Of a stretch of DNA of 64,000 nucleotides, positions 8,096 through 17,619 are shown piece after piece. The notes beneath the pieces were generated by a model, which was not told the DNA's origin, did not search any database, and saw only the letters and a program-made list of their open reading frames with translations. Every line of letters starts with the position of its first letter. The stretch's first letter is position 1. This DNA is from Litoreibacter arenae DSM 19593 (GTDB lineage Bacteria > Pseudomonadota > Alphaproteobacteria > Rhodobacterales > Rhodobacteraceae): assembly GCF_000442275.2 (NCBI RefSeq), contig NZ_KE557312.1, positions 349,887 through 413,886 of the forward strand. The letters are read 5' to 3'. A program made the position numbers and the translations under genes.

Positions 8096-9460
8096 CTAGC
8101 TCCGTACCCGGCGGGGGGCCAATGCTTTGATCTCATTGAGCCGCGCCCGCACATTGCGTTCCGAGCCGAAGCCATAGCGGCCCCAACCCAGACTGTCGAG
8201 CCTGACGCGGCGGGCCTCTTCGTCGCGGCCAGCGGCTTGAAGCGCCTCGGCTTTGATCATCAGAAGCGTCGCCAGCAGGGCGGCGTTGGAAGAATTGCGG
8301 GCAGCGGGGATGCCTTCGTCGGTCAGTCGGATCGCCACGTCGAGCTTGCCTGAGGACAGCGCGAAGGCGGCCATCTGGGTGTTGACATGGGCGGCGTGGA
8401 CCGACGCGCCGTAGAGTTGCTTGTAGATGTTGCCGGACTGCACGAAGGCGGAGATCGCGGTTTCCGGCTTGGAACCCAGTGTAACGCGGCCTTGGACGAA
8501 TAGTGAGAACGCGAGGCGGTTGTCTTTCCAGCCCTGCGCCTGGGCAATTTTCACGGCCTTGGCGGCTTGGCTGACACGCTGCGATTGCGACGTGCGCAGC
8601 GCCAGCGCGGAGGTAATCGCGTCGTTCCATTGCTTGGGCGTGCGGTTGGCACCTGCGTTGGTGGCGCGGTTGCCGCGCGGGTTCAACCGACCCAACACCG
8701 AGGGCAAAACGCGGGCGACCTGACCCCGGGTCATGCCGTTGCGCAACTCTGGCGCGTAGTAGGCGCGCAGGATCAGCATATCGAAGCCGGTCAGGATCGT
8801 GTGGAAATTGTCGTCGTTGAAAATGCTGTCAGGCAGGCGGTAAAGATCATTGAGCGGGCCGAGGGCCTGTGAAATTTCCTCGTGCAGGCAGTCGCGGACT
8901 TCCTGCGGCGACACGTCATTGGGGATGATGACAGTGGCTTTTGTGCGGTTGGATAAGCGGGTCCAGTCAGTCTTGCCGTTGCCACGATCGCGTTTGAACT
9001 CTGACCAGCCAGCGACGTTTGGAACGACGAAACAGGCGGCTTGCGGCACCGCGCGTTGCAGAGTCTTGCGCGGGATGGCCTCTACTATGATCTGCGCCGT
9101 CTCACCACGCGCGGCGCGGGAAATGTCGATACCCGCTTCCGAGCGCAGGCGGGCAAGCAGCCGGGCGAGGTCACCTTCGAGCGACGCGGGGGCCTGTCCG
9201 GTGACGGCAACTTTGATCGGCCCTTCGAACCTGGTCAGCCATGGCAGCGGGCGACCGCTTTCCATTTGGAAGGTCAGGTCCAGAAAATCTTGCGCAATTT
9301 GGGTATTTGGTCTGCTGACGCCACCAGCGCGCTGGCTGGTGAAGGTCTTCATTGGCGGAAGCGATGTCGCCATCGGTGCGTTGCGACCCGCCACCTCGTT
9401 ATCGGTGGAAGGCACACAGGCGGCCATGAGGCACAGAATCGGAACAGCTAAGCGGCGCAT
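8096..9460 (-). CDS. DUF2927 lipoprotein
   Basis: 454 aa from ATG 9460, chosen because it gives a clean lipoprotein signal, MRRLAVPILCLMAAC, with Cys15. The DUF2927 signature is CLHEEISQALGPLNDL followed by LPDSIFNDDNFHT, reminiscent of metallopeptidase-like folds. The C-terminal part is helical and repetitive (TPR-like), with QAAGRDEEARRVRLDSLGW near the end. It is probably periplasmic or attached to the outer membrane. It sits between the MoxR ATPase gene (upstream) and the 57-aa membrane protein gene (7 bases downstream). Function unknown. Confidence 0.8.
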   Translation of the reverse strand: MRRLAVPILCLMAACVPSTDNEVAGRNAPMATSLPPMKTFTSQRAGGVSRPNTQIAQDFLDLTFQMESGRPLPWLTRFEGPIKVAVTGQAPASLEGDLARLLARLRSEAGIDISRAARGETAQIIVEAIPRKTLQRAVPQAACFVVPNVAGWSEFKRDRGNGKTDWTRLSNRTKATVIIPNDVSPQEVRDCLHEEISQALGPLNDLYRLPDSIFNDDNFHTILTGFDMLILRAYYAPELRNGMTRGQVARVLPSVLGRLNPRGNRATNAGANRTPKQWNDAITSALALRTSQSQRVSQAAKAVKIAQAQGWKDNRLAFSLFVQGRVTLGSKPETAISAFVQSGNIYKQLYGASVHAAHVNTQMAAFALSSGKLDVAIRLTDEGIPAARNSSNAALLATLLMIKAEALQAAGRDEEARRVRLDSLGWGRYGFGSERNVRARLNEIKALAPRRVRS

Positions 9461-9715
9461 CACAGCGTTATACCCGCGTTTTTTTGATCTGGCGCGATAT
9501 TTCTGCAAAGGCGGGGGAACGTGGCGTCGTGGACACAATTGCGTGAGCGTTTCGCGATTGCTTCCAATTTGCGCTGTGCGCCGGTGATCGTCTCCGATTC
9601 TGTTGAAATACTCGTCACTTTTATTGCTCGTCCCTTGCTCGATTAACTTAGTGTTAAGCGATGCATTGGGGCGCGAGTTTGTGGCGAATTGGGCTTTTTG
9701 CGGGCTATTGTTTCG

Positions 9716-10585
9716 CTACCTCTGACCGCGGGCAAGAAAAGCGAGACGCTCGAACAGATGCACGTCCTGCTCGTTCTTCAATAAGGCCCCGTGCAGACGC
9801 GGCAACGCACTGTTTCCGGTTTGCTTCAAATCTTCGGCACTAAGATCCTCTGCCAGCAGCAGTTTCAGCCAGTCCAGCACCTCGGATGTGGAGGGTTTTT
9901 TCTTCAGGCCGTTGGTCTCGCGAATCTCGTAGAACTGCGTCAGCGCAGTGGTCAGAAGGGCGGGTTTCAGGCCGGGGAAGTGGACCTCCACAATGGCGCG
10001 CATCGTGTCGATATCTGGGAAGCGGATGTAGTGGAAGAAGCAGCGGCGCAGGAACGCGTCGGGCAGTTCCTTTTCGTTGTTGGAGGTGATGATAACGATG
10101 GGGCGCTGGCGGGCCTTTATCGTCTCACCGGTCTCGTAGACATGAAATTCCATCCGGTCGAGCTCTTGCAGCAGGTCGTTCGGGAATTCGATGTCGGCCT
10201 TGTCGACCTCGTCGATCAGAAGCACACATTTTTGTTCGCGATCAAAGGCTTGCCAGAGTTTGCCGCGTTTGATATAATTCGCAACATTATGTACTCTCTC
10301 GTCTCCCAACTGGCTATCGCGCAGGCGGGACACGGCGTCATATTCATAAAGCCCCTGTTGCGCTTTTGTGGTGGACTTGATGTGCCATTCGATCATCTCG
10401 AGGCCAAGCGCGGCGGATACCTGACGCGCCAGTTCGGTCTTGCCGGTTCCAGGCTCGCCTTTGACGAGCAGCGGGCGCTCCAGCGTCACCGCGGCATTGA
10501 CCGCCACGGTCAGATCGTCGGTCGCAACGTAGCTTTCCGTGCCGGTAAACTTCAGGGCGCTGCTGCGGGGCGATGTGGAATCCAT
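9716..10585 (-). CDS. MoxR-family AAA+ ATPase (CoxD-like)
   Basis: 289 aa. Walker A is GEPGTGKT (residues 43-50) and Walker B is VLLIDEVDKAD (about 121-131); IVITSNNEKELPDAFLRRC contains sensor 1 and the arginine-finger region. The family couples ATP hydrolysis to remodelling of a client together with a VWA partner, here the gene at 6725-7915. The gap to the DUF2927 gene is 255 bases with no gene visible in it, so co-transcription is plausible but not shown. The start ATG at 10585 lacks an obvious strong ribosome-binding site. Confidence 0.9.
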   Translation of the reverse strand: MDSTSPRSSALKFTGTESYVATDDLTVAVNAAVTLERPLLVKGEPGTGKTELARQVSAALGLEMIEWHIKSTTKAQQGLYEYDAVSRLRDSQLGDERVHNVANYIKRGKLWQAFDREQKCVLLIDEVDKADIEFPNDLLQELDRMEFHVYETGETIKARQRPIVIITSNNEKELPDAFLRRCFFHYIRFPDIDTMRAIVEVHFPGLKPALLTTALTQFYEIRETNGLKKKPSTSEVLDWLKLLLAEDLSAEDLKQTGNSALPRLHGALLKNEQDVHLFERLAFLARGQR

Positions 10586-10770
10586 AACTAAAACAAGCCT
10601 CTGTGACGTGGAGTTGATGATCTGGCAATTGATCGCGCTAACGCCCTTTTAGCGTCCCTTATGTGCGTGACAAGGGGGGGGCGTTCGGTTACGAGGACGC
10701 AGGGAAGTTGAAGCATAATGGGTTTGAGTCGTATTCGACCGCCGATCATGCGCAAGAGTGAGGACCTGGG

Positions 10771-11193
10771 ATGAAAGCCGAAGTATTTCTACCCGACGAT
10801 TACCAGCCGGCCGAAGACGAGCCATTCATGAACGACCGGCAAACCGAATATTTCCGACGCAAGCTGCTGGACTGGAAGGCGTCAATTCTGGAAGAGACCG
10901 CGCAGACGCTGGTTGGCATGAAAGACGGCACGCGCAACATTCCGGACATCGCCGACCGTGCGTCCGAGGAAACCGACCGCGCGCTGGAGCTGCGGACCCG
11001 TGATCGCGAGCGCAAGTTGATCTCCAAGATTGACGCAGCCCTACGCCGCATCGACGAGGGCGAGTACGGCTATTGCGACGAGACCGGCGAGCCGATTTCG
11101 CTCAAGCGCCTCGACGCCCGCCCGATCGCGACCTTGAGCCTTGAGGCCCAAGAGCGTCACGAGCGCCGCGAGAAGGTCCACCGCGACGATTGA
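10771..11193 (+). CDS. dksA: DksA/TraR-family RNA polymerase-binding protein
   Basis: 140 aa. DksA binds in the RNA polymerase secondary channel and, with ppGpp, adjusts initiation at stress- and growth-dependent promoters. The coiled-coil tip keeps the acidic DxxDxA motif (D59, D62, A64 in DIADRASEE). The C-terminal zinc finger is degenerate: only C102 of the four cysteines remains (YCDETGEP; the second pair reads TLSLEAQ), a pattern also seen in other alphaproteobacterial DksA proteins. GAGGACCTGGG precedes the ATG, and a terminator follows the stop. Confidence 0.92.
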   Translation: MKAEVFLPDDYQPAEDEPFMNDRQTEYFRRKLLDWKASILEETAQTLVGMKDGTRNIPDIADRASEETDRALELRTRDRERKLISKIDAALRRIDEGEYGYCDETGEPISLKRLDARPIATLSLEAQERHERREKVHRDD

Positions 11194-11212
11194 GCAGGAC
11201 ATCTGCTTAGAG

Positions 11213-11252
11213 AAAAAACCGCCGGTGCAGGAATGCTCCGGCGGTTTTTCTT
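11213..11252. terminator. Bidirectional rho-independent terminator between dksA and xth
   Basis: A 12-bp perfect stem pairs AAAAACCGCCGG (11214-11225) with CCGGCGGTTTTT (11238-11249). A-tract and T-tract on the two sides let it serve both convergent genes. Confidence 0.9.
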
Positions 11253-11258
11253 TGGTGA

Positions 11259-12041
11259 TTATGCTGCGAGTTCCACCCAGACGGGGACATGGTCGGACGG
11301 CTTCTCGCGCCCGCGATATTCGCGGTCGATCTGGCAGTCTTTCAACAAGTCAGCGGCCTGCGGCGTCAGCAATAGATGGTCGATACGGATACCATCGTTA
11401 CGGTTCCACGCGCCTGCCTGATAGTCCCAGAAGGTATATTGCTCTGGCGCGGGGTTGCGGGTGCGGAACGCCTCGGTGAACCCGAGATTGAGGATGCGCC
11501 GATAGGCGGCGCGACTCTCCGGGTGGAACAGCGCGTCGTCGCGCCATGCGTCGGGGCGGGCGGCATCAATGGCCTGCGGGATGATGTTGTAATCCCCCGC
11601 CATCATTGCAGGCATCTCGGACGAGAGCAGGTCTTTCGCGCGGGCGTGCATCCGCTCCATCCATGCAAGTTTGTAGTCGAATTTCGGGCCGGGGCGGGGG
11701 TTGCCGTTGGGCAAATATAGCCCGCACAGGCGAACTGCATGTTGGTCGCCGACGACCGTGGCCTCGATCCAGCGGGCTTGTTCGTCGCTGTCATCACCGG
11801 GCAGGCCGCGCGTGACGTCCTCCAGAGGCAGCTTCGACAGGATCGCCACGCCGTTAAAACTCTTCATGCCATGGGTTTCGACATTGTAGCCCATGTCCTC
11901 GAAATGCTGGCGGGGGAAGGCCTCGTCCACAGATTTGATTTCTTGCAGCAGCACGACGTCGGGCTGCGTCTCGCTCAGCCAGTCGGTCAGCGCGTTGAGG
12001 CGTGCCTTGATGCCGTTGATGTTGAACGTCGCGATTTTCAT
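11259..12041 (-). CDS. xth: Exodeoxyribonuclease III
   Basis: 260 aa, the normal length for XthA-type AP endonucleases / 3'-5' exonucleases of base-excision repair. Motifs in order: MKIATFNINGIKARL, the metal Glu in VVLLQEIKS, LYLPNGNPRPGPKF, AGDYNIIPQ, NDGIRIDHLLLT and the catalytic His in EKPSDHVPVWVEL. It is a cytoplasmic, Mg-dependent phosphodiesterase. It converges with dksA across a shared terminator. Confidence 0.95.
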   Translation of the reverse strand: MKIATFNINGIKARLNALTDWLSETQPDVVLLQEIKSVDEAFPRQHFEDMGYNVETHGMKSFNGVAILSKLPLEDVTRGLPGDDSDEQARWIEATVVGDQHAVRLCGLYLPNGNPRPGPKFDYKLAWMERMHARAKDLLSSEMPAMMAGDYNIIPQAIDAARPDAWRDDALFHPESRAAYRRILNLGFTEAFRTRNPAPEQYTFWDYQAGAWNRNDGIRIDHLLLTPQAADLLKDCQIDREYRGREKPSDHVPVWVELAA

Positions 12042-12270
12042 GGAACAGACCCCCTTGCAGCTGATGTCAGGTATCCACTACGCCCCGCCCAAGGGCAAGA
12101 GTGAGGAGTTGTAGGTGGGCGAAAGTGCCGGGTTGGTTCATGCGATTGCGTGACGGAAAGGATACAGGCGGCGGCTGGTGTCGGGGTGCGGTGTCGCATT
12201 TTCGCCCCGTTTCGGTATGCTGCCTCTATAAAAGAACCAAATAAAAACAAAAAACTGCATGAGGCAGACC

Positions 12271-12456
12271 ATGAGAGTAGTTGCGGTACTGGGCGCCTTG
12301 TTGGCGCTTACAGCCTGTGGGGTTCCAGAATCCGAAGATGTGCAGGCGTCGCGTGGGGCGATTCAGGGGCTATACTTCGTCCCGTTCAATCCCGAAATTC
12401 TGGAAAACTCACCGGCATGGGAAGCGGCGTTGGAGGAATACAAACGCACGCTTTGA
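12271..12456 (+). CDS. Small lipoprotein (61 aa)
   Basis: 61 aa from ATG 12271, which has a GAGG site at normal spacing; an in-frame ATG at 12259 lacks one. The signal MRVVAVLGALLALTAC carries a lipobox (LTAC, Cys16). The short mature part contains YFVPFNPEILENSPAW and ends in EEYKRTL. No family recognised. Small lipoproteins of this kind are often missed in annotation. Confidence 0.6.
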   Translation: MRVVAVLGALLALTACGVPESEDVQASRGAIQGLYFVPFNPEILENSPAWEAALEEYKRTL

Positions 12457-12492
12457 TCTGATACCGGACGGACGTTGCGCCTTCGCGCTTGT

Positions 12493-12822
12493 CTACATCG
12501 AAAATGACGTGCCGCAGCCGCAAGACGATGTGGCGTTGGGGTTCTTGATCACGAACCGCGCGCCGATCAGCTCTTCGGTGAAGTCGATCACAGCATCTGA
12601 CAGGAATGGCAGCGAGACGGAGTCGACGACGACGGTTTCGCCGTCCTTTGACAGGATCAGATCGTCGTCAGCGGGTATGTCCAGCTTGATGTCATATTGA
12701 AAGCCGGAGCATCCGCCGCCATCAACCGCAACCCTCAACGCCTGACCCTGACCGGATGCACCGATCTCGGCGAGCCGCGCGAAGGCGCGGTCGGTCACTT
12801 TGGGGGGCAGGGTCATCTCCAT
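12493..12822 (-). CDS. A-type iron-sulfur carrier (IscA/ErpA family)
   Basis: 109 aa from ATG 12822, preceded by ACAGGA at 8-base spacing; the upstream ATG 12831 lies directly against that site. The three invariant cysteines are C38 (GGGCSGFQY) and C101/C103 (SSCGCGTSF), which bind Fe or a [2Fe-2S]/[4Fe-4S] cluster during delivery to apoproteins. It stands alone, not in an isc or suf operon. IscA and ErpA cannot be separated from the motif alone. Confidence 0.9.
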   Translation of the reverse strand: MEMTLPPKVTDRAFARLAEIGASGQGQALRVAVDGGGCSGFQYDIKLDIPADDDLILSKDGETVVVDSVSLPFLSDAVIDFTEELIGARFVIKNPNATSSCGCGTSFSM

Positions 12823-12895
12823 AGCTTGCATCCTGTGATAGCGTTTCTGCCTTGAAGGTAAGGCGCGGGGCGACCGATCTCAAGATGTAGTCTGA

Positions 12896-13315
12896 TCAGA
12901 CGGGAAAACTGTCGTCGCCACCATCGTCGTCGATCTCGTCCACTGCAGGTTCAAGCTTCAGAAATGCCTCGGCCTGAGCCCGTTCGTCGGAGGTGAAGCT
13001 GCGGACCGACATGCCAGGAAGAATCGTGCCCTCAAGCTCTGCGATGTCGCGGATCCATTTCTGGTCCGACACCAAGGCCACCTTGGTGACCTTGCCCAAC
13101 ATGCCAAAGAGTTGCGGCAGACGCTTCATTTCCTCAAGGATCGCGCCTGCCTCGGGAAACTCTATGTCATGGTAGAGCGCGAGCATGCGCCCGTTTTTCA
13201 TCTGTTCGGTCATCGGCAGCAGGGCATCGAGCCCCTTGGACATTTCGTCCGCCGTGATTTTGCCGCCGATTTCGATTTCGATGAGGTCAGCGCTTTTCTT
13301 CTCTACCTTAAACAT
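12896..13315 (-). CDS. SpoIIAA-like (STAS-type) protein
   Basis: 139 aa from ATG 13315, which follows AAGGAAG at good spacing; the longer open frame upstream is not credible. It begins MFKVEKKSADLIEIEIGGKI and has the alternating beta/alpha pattern of the SpoIIAA-like/STAS fold, with KVALVSDQKWI in the core and an acidic tail (DEIDDDGGDD). Family members bind small hydrophobic ligands or act as anti-sigma-antagonist-like modules; no partner is encoded here. Divergent from dgt with about 150 bases between them, so promoters for both probably lie in that gap. Confidence 0.7.
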   Translation of the reverse strand: MFKVEKKSADLIEIEIGGKITADEMSKGLDALLPMTEQMKNGRMLALYHDIEFPEAGAILEEMKRLPQLFGMLGKVTKVALVSDQKWIRDIAELEGTILPGMSVRSFTSDERAQAEAFLKLEPAVDEIDDDGGDDSFPV

Positions 13316-13465
13316 GGTCAGCTTCCTTTCGGGCTGCGGGAGGTCGATCCTGTTCGCGCTATATACTTGGGCATCGTAACGGGTTTGCACAACCGGGGGC
13401 GCGCACTCGTCACTGGCGGCGTGCTGGTGTAGGACGGTCCAAACAAAAGAAACGAGGACGATAAA

Positions 13466-14638
13466 ATGCTGGCCCCCTATGCCTGCCACCCCAGCGACAG
13501 CCGCGGGCGGCTGTATCCGGAGGAAGAAAGCACCTTCCGCTCCTGCTTCCAGCGGGATCGGGACAGGATCATCCACGCCAGCGCCTTCCGCCGTCTCAAG
13601 CACAAGACGCAGGTGTTCATCGAGCATGAGGGCGACTATTTCCGCACCCGCCTGACGCACTCCATCGAGGTGGCACAAGTGGCGCGGACCATCGCTGGTG
13701 TACTGGGGCTGAATGCGGAACTGACCGAGGCGGTCGCGCTGGCCCATGATCTGGGCCACACGCCTTTCGGCCACACGGGCGAGGAGGCGCTGGACGCGCT
13801 AATGGCCCCTTATGGCGGCTTCGATCACAACGCGCAGGCGCTCAAGATCGTGACCTCGCTGGAGCGCCACTATGCGGAATGGGACGGATTGAACCTGACC
13901 TGGGAAACCCTTGAAGGCATTGCGAAACATAACGGGCCGGTGACAGGCGACTTGCCCTATGCGCTGGCCGAATACTCGGCGCGGCACGATCTGGAACTGG
14001 GCACCTATGCGAGCGCGGAAGCGCAAGTGGCGGCCTTGGCGGACGATATCGCATACAACAATCACGATCTCCATGACGGGTTGCGGGCGGAGCTGTTTTC
14101 CACCGATGAGCTGGCGGAACTGCCCTTGGTCGGCCCGTGCTTTGCGCGGGTGGACGAGCTGTATCCGGGCCTGAACTACTATCGCCGCCGGCACGAGGCC
14201 TTGCGCCGCTTCTTCGGGCTGTTGGTTGAGGATGTGATCGCGGTGGCGAAAGCCCGGCTGACGGGCTTGGCACCAGGCTCTGTCGCCGATGTGCGCGGGG
14301 CGGGGCGGGCCATGGTGCAGTTCTCGCCCGAGGTCTGGACGGAGTTGAAGGTGATCCGCGAGTTCCTGTTCACGCGCATGTACCGCGCCCCCGCTGTGGT
14401 CGAGATGCGCGCGCAGGTCACCCAAGTGGTGGACGAGCTGTTCCCGCTGTTCATGGACCAGACCGACCTGCTGCCCAAACAATGGCGCAAGGATGTGGAG
14501 GACGCCGACGGGGAGACCGCGCTGGCCCGGATCGTCGCGGATTACATCGCAGGCATGACGGACCGGTTTGCGCTTCAGGAACACGAGCGATTGATTGGTG
14601 GCATTGCGGCGGACAGCTATGTGACGGGGCGCAGGTAG
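13466..14638 (+). CDS. dgt: Deoxyguanosinetriphosphate triphosphohydrolase
   Basis: 390 aa HD-domain enzyme hydrolysing dNTPs to deoxynucleosides and triphosphate, thereby setting dNTP pools. The HD metal site is visible in TRLTHSIEVAQVARTIA (first His) and AHDLGHTPFGHTGEEAL (about residues 93-108), with the last Asp in ALADDIAYNNHDLHDG. N-terminal ESTFRSCFQRDRDRIIHAS is typical of the dGTPase type 2 subfamily. ACGAGGACG precedes the ATG. It lies upstream of argS, separated by dispersed element B. Confidence 0.93.
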   Translation: MLAPYACHPSDSRGRLYPEEESTFRSCFQRDRDRIIHASAFRRLKHKTQVFIEHEGDYFRTRLTHSIEVAQVARTIAGVLGLNAELTEAVALAHDLGHTPFGHTGEEALDALMAPYGGFDHNAQALKIVTSLERHYAEWDGLNLTWETLEGIAKHNGPVTGDLPYALAEYSARHDLELGTYASAEAQVAALADDIAYNNHDLHDGLRAELFSTDELAELPLVGPCFARVDELYPGLNYYRRRHEALRRFFGLLVEDVIAVAKARLTGLAPGSVADVRGAGRAMVQFSPEVWTELKVIREFLFTRMYRAPAVVEMRAQVTQVVDELFPLFMDQTDLLPKQWRKDVEDADGETALARIVADYIAGMTDRFALQEHERLIGGIAADSYVTGRR

Positions 14639-14671
14639 CGAAATTGTGCGCTGCGCGCGCTTTATGCTTGA

Positions 14672-14715
14672 TGGGGGCTCCGCCCCCAAACCCCCGAGGT
14701 ATTTTTGAAGCAATG
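14672..14715. repeat. Dispersed intergenic hairpin element, copy B
   Basis: A hairpin GGGGG-CTCCG-CCCCC (14673-14687) is followed by AAACCCCCGAGGTATTTTTG. It shares the GAGGTATTTT tail with copies A and C but diverges after it. It lies between dgt and argS, where it could end dgt transcription. Confidence 0.7.
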
Positions 14716-14771
14716 ATGGGGGTGGACCGTGCATCTGGGCGTGGTAAACCGCGCGGGACTGATGAGGTGAG

Positions 14772-16517
14772 ATGATGAACCTGTTTTCCGATATTCGCGC
14801 CGTTGTGATCGCGTCGCTTGACGCGATGGTGGCAGAAGGTGTGCTGCCAGAGGGGCTGGACTTCGCCAATGTGGCGGTGGAGCCGCCGCGTGACGCGGCC
14901 CATGGCGACATGGCGACCAACGCAGCGATGGTGTTGGCCAAGCCCGCGCAGATGAAGCCACGCGACATTGCCGACGCCCTTGCGGCGAAGCTGATGGCGG
15001 ATGACCGCGTGGCATTGGCCGAGGTCGCGGGGCCGGGCTTTCTGAACCTGCGGTTGGAGACGGGCGTCTGGGCCGGTGTCGTACAGGCCGCGCTGGAAAA
15101 CGGCGCGGCGTTCGGGCGCTCCGATCTGGGGGCGGGGCGCAAGGTCAATGTGGAATATGTCTCTGCCAACCCGACCGGCCCTTTGCATGTCGGCCATACG
15201 CGTGGGGCGGTGTTCGGCGACGCGCTGGCGTCGCTGCTGGACTACGCGGGCTATGACGTCACGCGCGAATACTACATTAACGATGGTGGTGCACAGGTCG
15301 ATGTTTTGGCGCGGTCTGTCTACCTGCGGTATGTGGAGGCCCATGACCTGAGCGTCGACTGGCCCGAAGGCAGCTACCCCGGCGACTACCTCATCGAGGT
15401 GGGCGAGGCGCTGAAAGCGAAGGTAGGGGACGCCTATCTCGACAAGGGCGAGGAGCACTGGCTGGAAGAGGTGCGCGACTTCGCAACCGATGCGATGATG
15501 GACCTGATCCGCGCGGATCTGAAGTCGCTGGGCGTCGAGATGGACAAGTTTTACTCCGAAAAGTCTTTGTATGGCACAGGGCTGATCGAGGCGGCGATTG
15601 CCGATCTGAAGGCCAAGGGCCTGATTTATCGCGGCACGCTGGAGCCGCCAAAGGGCAAGGTTCCCGAGGACTGGGAGCCGCGTGAGCAGATGCTGTTCCG
15701 CTCCACCGCGCATGGGGATGATGTGGATCGCCCGATCCAGAAATCCGATGGCGCGTGGACCTATTTCGCCCCTGATATTGCCTACCACTACGACAAGGTG
15801 CAGCGCGGCTTTGACGAGCTGATCGACGTGTTCGGCGCGGACCATGGCGGCTATGTGAAGCGGATGAAGGCGGCGGTCTCGGCTTTGTCGGACGGGCGCG
15901 TGCCGCTGGACATCAAGCTGACGCAACTGGTGCGGCTGTTCAAGAACGGCGAGCCGTTCAAGATGTCCAAGCGGGCAGGGACGTTTGTGACCTTGCGCGA
16001 TGTGGTCGATCTGGTCGGCGCCGATGTGACGCGCTTTGTGATGCTGACGCGCAAACAGGACGCGCCGCTGGATTTCGACTTCGCCAAGGTGCTGGAGCAA
16101 TCCAAGGATAACCCTGTTTTCTATGTGCAATATGCCCATGCGCGGGTGTGTTCGGTGCTGCGCAAGGCGCAGGCCGAAGGCTGGGATGTGTCCGATGCGA
16201 CGCTGGCTAGGGTGGACCTGTCTGGCAACGCCCATGAGGCGGAGTTGAAGCTGGCGACGAAGCTGGCGGAATGGCCGCGCTTGGTGGAAATTGCCGCCCG
16301 CACGAACGAGCCGCACCGCATCGCGTTCTACCTCTATGAGCTGGCTGGCGAGCTGCATGCGCTCTGGAATCGTGGCAATGACGTGCCCGAGCTGCGCTTC
16401 TTGCAGGACAATCAAGATGCCAGCTTGCCGAAAATTGCCCTCGCACGTGCCACGGCGATTGTTATTTCCGCAGGTCTTGGTATTCTAGGGGTGGCTCCCG
16501 CCGAAGAGATGCGCTGA
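14772..16517 (+). CDS. argS: Arginyl-tRNA synthetase
   Basis: 581 aa class I aminoacyl-tRNA synthetase charging tRNA-Arg. The HIGH signature is HVGH (residues 139-142, in [16 protein letters not shown]) and the second signature is KMSKRAGTF (about 397). An N-terminal Arg-tRNA synthetase additional domain and a C-terminal DALR anticodon-binding domain ([13 protein letters not shown]) are recognisable. A double ATG (14772/14775) follows GATGAGGTGAG. It heads the run with the SPOR protein, nagZ and scpAB. Confidence 0.96.
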   Translation: MMNLFSDIRAVVIASLDAMVAEGVLPEGLDFANVAVEPPRDAAHGDMATNAAMVLAKPAQMKPRDIADALAAKLMADDRVALAEVAGPGFLNLRLETGVWAGVVQAALENGAAFGRSDLGAGRKVNVEYVSANPTGPLHVGHTRGAVFGDALASLLDYAGYDVTREYYINDGGAQVDVLARSVYLRYVEAHDLSVDWPEGSYPGDYLIEVGEALKAKVGDAYLDKGEEHWLEEVRDFATDAMMDLIRADLKSLGVEMDKFYSEKSLYGTGLIEAAIADLKAKGLIYRGTLEPPKGKVPEDWEPREQMLFRSTAHGDDVDRPIQKSDGAWTYFAPDIAYHYDKVQRGFDELIDVFGADHGGYVKRMKAAVSALSDGRVPLDIKLTQLVRLFKNGEPFKMSKRAGTFVTLRDVVDLVGADVTRFVMLTRKQDAPLDFDFAKVLEQSKDNPVFYVQYAHARVCSVLRKAQAEGWDVSDATLARVDLSGNAHEAELKLATKLAEWPRLVEIAARTNEPHRIAFYLYELAGELHALWNRGNDVPELRFLQDNQDASLPKIALARATAIVISAGLGILGVAPAEEMR

Positions 16518-16604
16518 CACCCAATGATCCGCGCCGGTCCGGAGAGCCACGAGCAGGCTTAAAGACAGACCACCCGAAACCAATTCGGGGGCGGAGAGGC
16601 GAGT

Positions 16605-17558
16605 ATGGCAGATCTGGAATTTGGTGCGTTCGATGCGCCGGAGGCCCCGCAGCAGGGGGCGTTTTCGCGTGTGATGAACCTTGTGGGGGCAGGCAGCTCC
16701 GTGGTGTTGGTGTTGGGTTTGGCCGTCTGGGGCTACCAGCTGACCACCCGTGACGTCACCGACGTGCCTGTCATCCGCGCCCTTGAGGGACCGGCCCGTG
16801 TTCAACCCGCTGATCCTGGCGGGCAACTGGCGCAACATACTGGTTTGGCAGTAAATTCCGTGCAGTCCGAAGGCGAGGCCGAAGGGCCGACGCCGCAGGT
16901 GATCCTTGCGCCTGACCCCATTGACCTGACGCAGGAAGACAGGATTGCACCCGCACCGAATGAAGTCGAAGTCGACGCGGAAGGTGTGATCGAAGAGGTC
17001 GTCGGCACGATGGTGTCGCTGACCACTGAGCTCAGTGAAGATGACGTGACCGAGAGCGCGCGGGCGCTGGCCGACCAGATTGCCGATGGCGTCGAGCCGC
17101 TCGATGACGCAGACGAAGAGCTTGCAGCGGACCCCGCGCGCCCGATCCTTGACCCGAAAGTTCCCGGTGTGAACCGCTCCCCCGTGCCGGGGCGCAAGCC
17201 CGAGATTGATCTGGCCGCCATGCAGGAACGCGCTGCCGTGGCCGCGGCCGTAGCCGCCGTTGGTGGCGGAGAAGCAACAGCCGAGGTTGACCCGAGCACG
17301 ATTGCGTCAGGCACCCGTCTGGTACAGCTTGGCGCATTCGACGATGCCGAAACCGCCCGCGCCGAGTGGGACAAGATCGCCGAACGGTTCGAGGATTATA
17401 TCGACGGCAAGTCGCGGGTTATTCAGGAAGCCACGTCAGGCGGGCGCAAGTTTTACCGCTTGCGGGTCGTTGGCTTTGACGATCTGAACGCCTCTCGCCG
17501 CTTCTGCGCGGTTCTTGTTGCGGGCAAGGCGGCCTGTATACCGGTTCTGGCGCGTTAA
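16605..17558 (+). CDS. SPOR-domain cell-envelope protein
   Basis: 317 aa bitopic inner-membrane protein: a short cytoplasmic N-terminus, one transmembrane helix (about residues 26-47, GAGSSVVLVLGLAVWGYQL), a long acidic Pro/Ala/Glu-rich periplasmic linker and a C-terminal SPOR domain from about residue 240 (TRLVQLGAFDDAETARAEW ... GRKFYRLRVVGFDD). SPOR domains bind denuded peptidoglycan at division sites. Located between argS and nagZ, a pairing that fits cell-wall turnover. It is not obviously FtsN, but could play a similar role. Confidence 0.85.
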   Translation: MADLEFGAFDAPEAPQQGAFSRVMNLVGAGSSVVLVLGLAVWGYQLTTRDVTDVPVIRALEGPARVQPADPGGQLAQHTGLAVNSVQSEGEAEGPTPQVILAPDPIDLTQEDRIAPAPNEVEVDAEGVIEEVVGTMVSLTTELSEDDVTESARALADQIADGVEPLDDADEELAADPARPILDPKVPGVNRSPVPGRKPEIDLAAMQERAAVAAAVAAVGGGEATAEVDPSTIASGTRLVQLGAFDDAETARAEWDKIAERFEDYIDGKSRVIQEATSGGRKFYRLRVVGFDDLNASRRFCAVLVAGKAACIPVLAR

Positions 17559-17619
17559 ACGGTCATTTGTTCGGTTTGTGCGAGCGTGCAATGCCGAACT
17601 TGTTTAAAAGGTCTCTGCA

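Noticed and set aside
14451..16415. 654-codon minus-strand open frame
   Set aside because: Antisense of argS, rich in His/Arg/Gln, typical of the complementary frame of GC-rich genes.
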